Made by a program: the position numbers and the translations under genes. DNA of 19,188 nt from Rodentolepis nana. Taxonomy: Eukaryota > Platyhelminthes > Cestoda > Cyclophyllidea > Hymenolepididae. The notes below the pieces were generated by a model. It searched no databases. It saw only the letters and a list, made by a program, of their open reading frames with translations, and was not told the origin of the DNA. The stretch's first letter is position 1. The number at the start of each line of letters is the position of its first letter. The stretch covers positions 16,283 to 35,470 of the forward strand of contig UZAE01012618.1 of assembly GCA_900617975.1 (NCBI GenBank), in the 5' to 3' direction. This document shows positions 9,247 through 17,401 of this stretch, piece after piece.

Positions 9247-12200
9247 ATGGTTTACTTGAGATTCCTTGTTGCCATCCTTATGTGTGGATTGCAAGGTTTC
9301 CTTTGACACTTATTAGTAAATATAATTTATTACAGGTACTTTTAGCTATAAGGAGGCTAGCCGTCTATACGATGTTCTCATAAATCAACAAGGCTATAAT
9401 AAGATTCTTAGACCAGTTGCTAATGCCAATGATACTCTCACCGTTTTCTTCGGATTGGGACTTCTGCAGTTAATGGACTTAGTACAATTTGCACATGCTA
9501 CTTATTAGAAATATAAGTAGCCTTTGGTTTAAAATAAACTCTGGCGTTTCCCTTTTAGGATGAAGTCAATCAAATTCTTACTACTAACGTCTGGGTTGAA
9601 TTGGAGTGGACAGATTCTAAGTTGGTTTGGGAACCTAAAGATTTTGGAGGAGTTACAGCCCTATTTATTCCTTCAGAACTTTTATGGTTGCCTGATCTAC
9701 TGTTGTATAATAAGTAAGCTCTATTCCAGTAGTTTTAATTGTCTATTTTACGGCTGACTTTTCGTCTCTAATTATTGCCTCAATTAATTTTAAATGGATT
9801 TAAAATGAACTAAATTGAAGAAAATTACGAGTTCTTCACTTGTTTGTTTTAAATAACAGCACGTAAAAATATTAGGTTTTATCGTCTTCAGCGCCGATGG
9901 CAATTATGTGATCGATATAATGACAAAAGCAATTGTCTACTATAATGGTACAATTAGATGGACACCTCCGGCCATATTTAAGAGCTCTTGTCCAATCAAT
10001 GTTCAGTATTTTCCCTATGATATTCAGGAGTGTTTCATGAAATTCGGATCTTGGACATATAATGGCAATCAAGGTTCGTTTAAATCGGTCAGCTTAATTA
10101 TCTTCTATTAAATATTATAAAACACTATTTATTTCAGTTAGTCTGAAGCATATAACACAGAAGCGTATTCCAGAACACGAGGGCAATGTCCACATTGATC
10201 ATGCCGTAAATTTAAAGGACTTTTATCCCTCAGTTGAGTTTGAGCTTCTTGAAGTCTCTGCAATACGTCGTGCTGAATATTACACTTGTTGTGCAGACCC
10301 CTTTATTGATGTTACCTTCAAATTGGCCCTCCGAAGAAAAACTCTCTTCTATACCATAAATTTAATCATACCCTGCGTTGGCATTGCCTTTTTAACAATT
10401 CTGGTCTTCTATCTGCCATCGCAGAGTGGAGGGAAGATTGCCCTGTCGATTAATGTCCTACTCGGTCTAACGGTGAGTCGGTTCCCTTTTTTAAAACTAA
10501 TAGGTATGAAGTCAGAATGTCATAAGCCCTTTCAACCACCCAGGTTTTTCTGCTCCTACTGGCTGAATCGATTCCCCCAACGGGTTTAGCTATGCCGCTG
10601 ATTGGAAAGTATCTTTTATTTACGATGGGACTCGTTTCACTGTCTATTCTGAAAACGATATTTGTGCTTAATTTGCACCATAGAACTCCGAATAAACCAG
10701 CCCCTAACTTTGGTAATGGACGAATTGGGAGGAAATTACTGAAGCTAATTGGATTGGAACCACCAAGTAAATCCACGGTAAGCTATTTATATGAATAAAC
10801 TAAATTTGGTAGTTAGTTCAAGTTTGACTATGTCCCATGGGGTCACAGGTCTATTGAAGCTGGGATTGATCCATTCAAAACTCAAACATATTGATTATCA
10901 TGAATTGAAATGAGGCTAGAGGTAACACTATGCTATTATTTAAATTTGCGCTGGTTTAAAGTTCAACTTGATAATTTCTCTCTAAAACACTACAAGAGTA
11001 ATAGAGCTTGCGTTCTTTGATCATGGGAAAGTAATATCAATCCTTGCATATAATGTGTCATGAAATGTATCTCAGTAGATTTGAGATAGAACTTCCTTAA
11101 TTAGGAAATCATAGCTGGCTACACTGCTTTGAGTAGAAGAGAAATGATTTACTACTCAGTTAGCTAATACTACAACACTGCTGAGACCGTAGTCAGTGAT
11201 GAGAGATTGAAAGGGTAATAATCAATTTGCTGGTGCATAATGAACGACGCCGATGAATTTAAATCACAAATTTTTAACATCCTGTCAGGCTGATACAAGC
11301 TTGGTATGCAGCTTGATGCCAGCAATAGGATATTTTGCATCTTAAATATTACATGATCCATTTAATGTAACTTTTATCCTTCAATTAGGCTAAAGAGGAT
11401 AAGAGCCAATTGTGGCCAATGTCATTAGGTAAGAAAGGAGAAATCGATAGATCGATGGATGCATCGTCAGCGGAACAACGTCTCCTGAAGTTTATTCATA
11501 ATCTGCGAACCTTAGCTGAACATTTCTCAAAGTATGAGGAGAGAAAAAGGGTAAATTTGTTTTTATTTCATTTTATTGTTAGTAGCATGACTAAACTTCG
11601 CAATTCAATTTTTTAGTTTTTATTTTACGTGATAATTTATTCGCATTCCAAAGTTTAAGCAATTGGCAATATCAATTAAAGCTAATAGTTAAGTAAGACT
11701 ATTAATTTTTTAGATTTCATATATCATGGGATTGTTACCGAGGTCACCAATTAAAATACAACCCTTTTGGGTTAATTCGAAACTTCTTTCATCGGAAAAC
11801 ATCTAAATAGTTAAAATAGTTACGATTTTTTGAGGAGTGGGCAAAAAAAGAATGTCAGAAACAGATACATCCCAGTTTATCGGAGCTCAATAGTTAATAT
11901 AACCTAAGAAAATATAATGTCCCCTTACCTCGTTTATAAAATTTAATGGAGTTGACATATTAACTTACTGGACAAATAAGTTACTTGTAGTATGAGGAAG
12001 ATTGGTTGCGTTTGGCTATGATATCGGATCGCATCTGTTTATGTTTCTTCATGGCGGCTTGCTTAACAGGTAAGACGGTATGTTGTGAATTTTGAATACT
12101 TAAATAAGTCTGCATTAATTTAACGATTTTTGAATTTAGGGGCATTAGCTGTCATTTTCTTCTCACCCCCCTTCTTCAACAACAGAGAAGAGCTGACATC

Positions 12201-12285
12201 TTATAATATGCCAACATATATCAACTTGCATCTGGAGGAAAAAGACAACGCTTCTGACAGTTTGTTAACACTCCCAAACTTTTAA
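9247..12285 (+). CDS. Nicotinic acetylcholine receptor subunit B, alpha type (Cys-loop ligand-gated channel)
   Basis: Agonist-binding type subunit of a pentameric channel. Nine exons: 9247-9295, 9336-9481, 9559-9713, 9892-10073, 10138-10472, 10544-10777, 11389-11550, 11991-12069, 12140-12285; 495 aa ending in TAA. Seen: a signal peptide starting [10 protein letters not shown], encoded by a 49-nt exon before a 40-nt intron; loop D NVWVELEW; loop A LPDLLLYN; Cys-loop C150/C164; Trp171; loop C YYTCC with the vicinal pair C228-C229; M1 about 246-270; M2 about 278-296; M3 about 311-332; M4 about 436-455. The aromatic after the Cys pair, usually Tyr, is Phe233. The pore entry reads SQSGGK, so the usual acidic residues at -4' and -1' are Gln273 and Gly276; Glu297 at 20' is kept. 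An intron splits M2 after codon 289, a position uninterrupted in subunit A. Family and alpha type are secure; ion selectivity is open. Confidence 0.94.
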
Positions 12286-12435
12286 AAAGATGACTAAAGA
12301 ATCACGAATTCCCATTTGAGTTTGTTCTATTAATTTTGAGTTAAATGAGAACAAATTTCAGGAACTCAATTAAATATATGTTTAAGAATTCGACATTCTA
12401 AAATTTTATATGGGGGAAGGAAATTGAAGTCAGAA

Positions 12436-12441
12436 AATAAA
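12436..12441 (+). terminator. Poly(A) signal, receptor B
   Basis: AATAAA about 150 bases after the subunit B stop, overlapping a run of further AATAA-like sequence and followed by a T-rich stretch. Confidence 0.6.
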
Positions 12442-12965
12442 ATAAGTTTATTGTTCGATTCTTCAGATCTTCCAGTTATCAATAATTGTTAATGGGAATG
12501 GATTTCCGTAGGGTTTGATTTTATTTGATTAAGTAAAAATTGCACTGATCTTATCAGCTGTTACTATCTAAAATATCGAATACTCGTTTCCTTGATAATT
12601 TCTACATATATCAAAACCATCAGATCAACCGCAAATAGTCATGTAAAAAGGTCACTCATATAACCCGGAATATCGTATTGCCCATTTTAAAAATAATGGA
12701 CTTAGTTCTAATAAAAACTTATCAAAGCGATGGGGAAAACTTTGTTTCCATTTTTCTCCTTCCATGCTATAAAATTACACAAAAAATAATTATATAAAAA
12801 ATGTACTAAAATTATATATAGGATTTTCTTTGGTGATTCATGTTTTAAATGAAATCGCAGAATAAAATATCAACTTAAAGAAAATGAATATGTTCTGCAA
12901 ACTAAAACACGACCTTGGTAGTATGTCACGGACGTGCTTATGTTCAATTCTATTTTAGTCTTACT
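12442..12965. other. Spacer between receptor B and the zinc-finger gene
   Basis: No firm gene. A good acceptor (CTATTTTAG, ending 12958) lies 7 bases before the zinc-finger ATG. A GTATGT donor at 12921 would pair with it as a 38-nt intron, joining an open upstream stretch (about 12853-12920) in the correct frame but with no ATG. The zinc-finger gene may therefore have a further 5' exon here, or the AG may be a spliced-leader acceptor. Confidence 0.45.
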
Positions 12966-13422
12966 ATGTCGAAAGACATAAATAGGCATGTAGATAAATG
13001 GATGGAAAAGCATGAGCCTCCTCATTGTAACCATCAAAAATTTGTTGCTTGGTTCGTTTACTAATTTTGTCATTTTCAATTTATAAGGAAGGATTATGAA
13101 TGTGATGAACCAAAATGTTCTGTAAGGGCAGATGATATTGGATCAATATCTACTCATTTTTCTACAACACACCGATTTACCTGTTCAAAGTGCAATTTGA
13201 GCTTTATTTGCCAACGTTATTTAGATGACCACAATACAATTACTCATCCTAGTTCATTTAAATCTCCTGTATTTTTACATTGCTTTATAATCAACTTTTA
13301 TTTAGCTCAATTGTCCCCTCAAAACTTGCTCCAAAACATTCTCATCACCAGAACTGCGTAGTTCACACATCCAAGAAGATCATGGTATCGATCCTCAATG
13401 TATTATAATAACAGGCTACTAA
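12966..13422 (+). CDS. Small C2H2 zinc-finger protein, three fingers, split by micro-introns
   Basis: Three exons: 12966-13051, 13088-13268, 13306-13422, with introns of only 36 and 37 nt. They give a 127-aa product. Finger 1 is C34-x4-C39-x12-H52-x4-H57, finger 2 C61-x2-C64-x12-H77-x4-H82, finger 3 C92-x4-C97-x12-H110-x4-H115. Finger 3 appears only after the 37-nt intron is removed, and its perfect spacing supports that intron. The 36-nt intron uses a GTTCGT donor, the same hexamer as subunit B exon 4. C2H2 fingers bind nucleic acid or protein; the identical x12-x4 spacing and the very short linker between fingers 1 and 2 (three residues) are unusual for classic arrays. I do not recognise the orthologue. 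The start is the first in-frame ATG after a strong acceptor; an extra 5' exon is possible. AATAAA follows 26 bases after the stop. Finger exons are solid; the start is uncertain. Confidence 0.72.
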
Positions 13423-13447
13423 ATTATTATTATATTTTCACTCTGCA

Positions 13448-13453
13448 AATAAA
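13448..13453 (+). terminator. Poly(A) signal, zinc-finger gene
   Basis: AATAAA begins 26 bases after the zinc-finger stop and lies about 89 bases before the next gene's ATG. Candidate AG acceptors for the next gene follow at 13474 and 13536. Confidence 0.65.
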
Positions 13454-13518
13454 ATATTTTTCTATGAATTTCAGTATTCTCTCCGTAAACCAAACTCTCT
13501 GAGTGGGTTTGAACGAGA

Positions 13519-13536
13519 CTGCCTCTCTTGTTTCAG
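13519..13536 (+). other. Splice acceptor abutting the cupin 1 ATG (possible trans-splice site)
   Basis: The pyrimidine-rich CTCTCTTGTTTCAG ends exactly at the base before the cupin ATG. It could end a 5' UTR intron or receive a spliced leader. A second acceptor (AATTTCAG) ends at 13474. Confidence 0.5.
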
Positions 13537-13854
13537 ATGGGCGACCTTCAAATCACTCACTGGGACGAAAAGAAGGATGGCGTTTTCTCTTCGAATAAAA
13601 TGAAAGCTATGTTGGAGAAAGAGGGTTTCACAGTTATCCCCTACACCTTCTCTCCAGGCACAGATTTTCCTAACCACACCCATAACGTGGATAAGAAAGA
13701 TGCTATAACTGCTGGCAAATTCTCCTTCACCATGCATGGGAAGACAGTTGTTCTTTCAGCTGGAGATACCATTTTTGTCCCCAAGAACACTGTCCACGCT
13801 GCTCATGTGGTTGGAGATGAAGATGTTGGCTTCCTTGATGCTTCTAGATACTAA
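13537..13854 (+). CDS. Single-domain cupin (RmlC-like) protein, cupin 1
   Basis: A 105-aa small beta-barrel protein of the cupin_2 type, with no signal peptide or membrane segment, so probably cytosolic. The start is the ATG directly after a CAG acceptor; frame extension upstream would need a non-ATG codon. Motif 1 is PNHTHNVDKKD, giving H47 and H49; motif 2 is GDTIFVPKNTVH, giving H87. The Glu that normally completes the cupin metal site is Lys here (K53/K54), so metal binding would rely on three His or another residue. Single-domain cupins of about this size are commonest in bacteria; enzyme, sensor and binding roles all occur and the substrate cannot be predicted. It aligns without gaps to cupin 2 at 16923-17313, with roughly 45 of 105 residues identical. 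The coding region has no intron, unlike cupin 2. Confidence 0.9.
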   Translation: MGDLQITHWDEKKDGVFSSNKMKAMLEKEGFTVIPYTFSPGTDFPNHTHNVDKKDAITAGKFSFTMHGKTVVLSAGDTIFVPKNTVHAAHVVGDEDVGFLDASRY

Positions 13855-14438
13855 TTGTCCTTCCCATATTTCTTTCAACGTGTGATTAAGTAACGTGTTG
13901 CCAGTGCATAATTTAATCATATTTTGATTTATGTATTTATTAATGTTATTGTTATTTTTTTAATTGCGTGAAATTTTAAAGATCCTCGGGGTTATTCCTA
14001 GACGCAACTCAGCCAAAGTTAGTTTTATTTGCCTTACATTATCAAATGATTTTAGTCTTTTTTAGTAATCTTCATCCTATTTAAATTGACTTTTCATTCT
14101 ATTAATCGAATAAGTGGTAACGGTTTACTAATCATGAGAATGTAAGGAAAACTGACATTTAGAGTTCAACACTTGCTCATTTCTAAATTCCGACTATTTA
14201 ATATGCTTGTTTTTGACCGTTTTCATGTAATGACTCGTTTTTCGAGCTAACATTAACTTGCTTCCTGAATATATTCGCATTTCGAAAAGCAGTTTATCAA
14301 GTTGAGGTTTAGAAACCACCAGCGCGTACACGGTTGCTTGGTTGGTCTATCAGACTGCTTATGGGTAGTAAAATGTATGGATTTATGTTATTGCCTGGTA
14401 TACTAGCACCTAGTACCAATGCAACGGTTGTGCCAATC

Positions 14439-14767
14439 TTAACAGACATTTATTTATATCAAATGGCAGGTGTTTTGATAGTTATCATTAACCCTTTAGT
14501 TGACTTCAGGCTTCACAGAGGGGAGGAGGGACAACAAAGTGAAAAAAAGTTGGGGGGGGGGGAACGGAAGTGTGTTACAAAGATGTAAAAGATAAAAGGA
14601 AAGATGAGTACTGCGGAAGTAGACGAATATGACATACAGTGTGGTGATGGTAGCTTGAAGTTAGAAGTCAACTGCCGGTTAATAGACTTTTTTGTTGTAT
14701 GAGTATACGTTGCCCAGGGTGCACCGCGTGGAGGTAAGTCTATCGCCCACGCCTATTAACAAACATT
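14439..14767. mobile_element. Dispersed repeat copy 2, flanked by direct repeats
   Basis: The body (about 14451-14755) matches the intronic copy at 4719-5001 along its length, with a longer insert after the G-run. The flanks TTAACAGACATT (14439-14450) and TTAACAAACATT (14756-14767) differ at one base and look like a target-site duplication, different in sequence from that of copy 1. Unrelated flanks around a shared body are what two independent insertions would leave. Confidence 0.7.
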
Positions 14768-16904
14768 ATGCTATGATTACAATTTATTCTTCTCAAAGTT
14801 GAATAAATCTGTATTGACAACTTAGGTGAAAATTGAATGCTATTAATGATCACCCAAGACCATAAGTCGGCTCTTGATAACTAGCAATTGAAGGTATTCT
14901 AGGTAGTCTTAATGCCTCGAAGTGAATAAAAAAATTTGACAAGGCATTATTTTAGTACATAGTAGTCTTTTCTATATCAAAATTCATCCACGAGATTTTA
15001 TGTGCTTATAGAGTATATTGCATTACTTTGAATATGTAAAGTATCATTGAGGCAAAAAATCTACTTCATTTAGGAGTGAATGAGTAACTTGTTCTCTTCG
15101 AAATTAAATGGACACCAATTACCACTTCTGTAGTTGCTTTCTTTTATTGCTTATAATTTGTTGCCTATCCTACCGGTAACTTCCCTTATGCCATAATTCA
15201 CGATTCTGGCTGCAGATGCACTTCCCCCCTTAACAATAATGTCTGCAACTCATCGCTCTTTAATAATGTTGAAATTGCTGAAATTAAAAGAAATGAAAAG
15301 ACTTGTTATTTAAACGACTTTTTATAAAAAAAATAATCAACTTATTCAGGCTTGAAATAGGTGATAGATGAGTGGCTAATAACAGTGATGAGGTCTTTGC
15401 GGATGGCCTTTTGTATTCAGATGTGATAAGTGGAATTCAATAATCAATAATTTAGTGCATGAGTGATACAAATTGTCAGTTTCTCTCGCCCTTAACGAAC
15501 ATCTTCGATTAGTCGTCCTAACATCCTTATTATTTAACTCTCGAGCTCATCAAGGAAAATATTGATTTGTTAACAGTACTTGGGGAGAGGGAAAGAATTC
15601 TGCAGCCGTTGTCATGAGGTATTCTTTTTCAACTACTTGGGACGGTTTAACTATTTCGTTTGGCCGTCAGCAAAACTGGACTTGAAACAATGAAGAACGA
15701 CCTGACAATTGCGAATGCTGATTAAGAGTCATCAGCGTTGTTGATTATCATTCGTTCAACCAATCAATCTACCACCAGATATGCTTCAACCTGGTTATGA
15801 GGACAGAATACTTTCAATCAAATATCTGACTAACTATATTTCATCTTTGATATAGAAGTTCTGGAATCCGATTAAATTTTATATGTACAAATGCCATATA
15901 GGCTGTAGCCTTTGGGTTTGCAGAAACTGCCTATTTAATGCACTCCCTTTGGGTAGGATTGATATCCTCCGATCCTCAATTTGACCACGTTTATTATATT
16001 AATTTATATGAATAAGGAGATATTTATTTATATTAGTCACTAACCAACTGTATGGGCTCAATTAGTTTTGCTTCCCTTAGTTTTTATGCTTGATGGATCT
16101 TAACCCGGAATACTAGCCATTTAAGTTAGATTACCTGCATATTTATTGGCTTATCATGCTCTACATCTACTCATATTCCAAGTATTCTATTTGGTCGCAA
16201 TACAAAAACAAAATTAATTGAAAAAACGAGAGCCACAGGCTTTATACATCAAGGATTGCAGATGTAAGTATCGGCATAACCGTTACACTTAGGTAATAAC
16301 ATCGATATAACCTCCTTCTCAAGATTCAGCCCACATTTAATTCTTTTTACTCTAAGTACCCAAAGAGATAAATTGTCAAGCAGTGGAAAGCCGACTATCT
16401 TGATAGGTAAAATGGTACAGTCTACTTTAAATCCCTATTTGCGACGCATCTTGGCTATTAAGAACAGTTTCAGGCTACAACAATAAAGCCTTTTTTTGAT
16501 AACTCGTGGCCTTGCTTTAAGCATACGACGAATTGAGAAGAAGGAAAAGAAAATCTCCTCAAGAGATAATTAGTTGTCTTCCGGTAGTAGAGATTTCAAC
16601 CATTTTAGATCTTTCAACTAAGGTAATGGCTTGATATATTAAGACATTTGAATAGACTAATCCGGATATTAAATAATAAATATAATCACTTTAATATAAA
16701 TCATGAAGTTTAATGTTTTAAATGTGAAAGAATAGAAAATTGTAAAAGCTTTAGATTTATTTAGCTGTATTGAATTCAAGGTGAGAAAACTATCAATATA
16801 TAAACCCTTTGTTTTCTGCCGCTCGACATCGATTTGCGTCAGTCTGTCCCTGTTTTTGCGCTTTCTTTCATCTCTGTTTATTAATCTCATAGCCTATTGA
16901 TTTT

Positions 16905-16921
16905 GACTATTTAGAATTCAG
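16905..16921 (+). other. Splice acceptors abutting the cupin 2 ATG
   Basis: TGACTATTTAG ends at 16914 and a second TTCAG ends at 16921, one base before the ATG at 16923. A TC-rich region lies upstream. As at cupin 1, the start codon sits right behind an acceptor, fitting a 5' UTR intron or spliced-leader addition. Confidence 0.4.
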
Positions 16922-16922
16922 T

Positions 16923-17313
16923 ATGGGTGAATTCGTTGTCGATCACTGGAATGAGGCTACAGATGGTATTCTTAACCGCGAAAATATGAAGAAAAAACTG
17001 GAGAAGCAGGTATCTTCTCATTTTAAAATGTGAAGTGTGCTTCCAATCAATGTAATTCACAAGTTGTATGTCTATTGTTTAGGGCTATTCCGCCTACCCA
17101 TACACTTTCAATGCTGGCATGACATTCGGCACCCACACTCATGATGTAGATAAAAAGGATGTTGTTGTCGATGGAAGACTTGAATTTCATATGTACGGGA
17201 AGTCAATCATCTTAGAACCTGGTGACACATTGGAGGTCCCCAAAGGAGTTCCACACTCAGCTAAGGTTATTGGGACCAAAAATCTCGAATTTTTCGATGC
17301 TACAAAACTGTGA
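16923..17313 (+). CDS. Single-domain cupin (RmlC-like) protein, cupin 2
   Basis: Two exons, 16923-17009 and 17083-17313, joined across a 73-nt GTATCT..TTTAG intron in phase 0, give 105 aa, exactly the length of cupin 1. Motif 1 GTHTHDVDKKD supplies H47 and H49, and motif 2 GDTLEVPKGVPH supplies H87 in the canonical PxG form. As in cupin 1, Lys replaces the motif-1 Glu. The N-terminal 29 residues (exon 1) form a probable helix and the barrel begins in exon 2. Absence of a targeting signal suggests a cytosolic protein. Role and ligand are unknown. AATAAA begins 10 bases after the TGA, giving an extremely short 3' UTR, and another candidate gene starts 89 bases after the stop. The gap-free paralogy with cupin 1 makes the exon join very secure. 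Confidence 0.93.
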
Positions 17314-17322
17314 ACCAGCGCC

Positions 17323-17328
17323 AATAAA
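17323..17328 (+). terminator. Poly(A) signal, cupin 2
   Basis: AATAAA starts 10 bases after the stop codon. A pyrimidine-rich stretch ending in TTTTGAG (AG at 17361-17362) follows about 33 bases later. Confidence 0.75.
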
Positions 17329-17341
17329 ATAATTGTAGAAT

Positions 17342-17362
17342 TTTTAACTTTTTTCTTTTGAG
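17342..17362 (+). other. Polypyrimidine acceptor between cupin 2 and the next gene
   Basis: TTTTAACTTTTTTCTTTTGAG is a strong acceptor-like sequence in a gap of only 88 bases. It is too close to the upstream poly(A) signal for an ordinary promoter plus 5' intron, so a spliced-leader trans-splice acceptor is the likeliest reading. Confidence 0.5.
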
Positions 17363-17401
17363 TCTTTAAATTTGGTGTTTAAGTGCTCATAAAGTTTACT
17401 C

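Larger units (their letters stand above)
13855..16922. other. Long spacer between the two cupin genes
   Basis: About 3 kb without a supported gene. It contains copy 2 of the dispersed repeat and, near its end, a pyrimidine-rich stretch (about 16805-16912) leading into acceptors just before cupin 2. No canonical AATAAA was seen soon after cupin 1. An open plus-strand frame at 14334-14588 runs through the repeat and is not considered a gene. Hidden short exons cannot be excluded. Confidence 0.5.

Noticed and set aside
9150..9383. Plus-strand open frame upstream of and across the start of receptor B
   Set aside because: It runs through the signal exon, the 40-nt intron and exon 2 in one non-homologous frame; the spliced model explains the region better.
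9560..9757. Plus-strand open frame over receptor B exon 3
   Set aside because: It is the wrong frame; the frame one base earlier gives the conserved nAChR sequence [17 protein letters not shown].
10450..10776. Minus-strand open frame opposite receptor B exons 5-6
   Set aside because: Shadow of the conserved M2-M3 coding sequence.
13471..13737. Minus-strand open frame opposite cupin 1
   Set aside because: Shadow; the plus strand encodes an intact cupin with a paralogue in the window.
14334..14588. 84-codon plus-strand open frame
   Set aside because: It runs from unique sequence into the dispersed repeat and through its G-run; the other repeat copy has a stop in the equivalent frame.
16669..16890. 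Minus-strand open frame before cupin 2
   Set aside because: Lys/Arg-rich product from the pyrimidine-rich plus strand; no motif.
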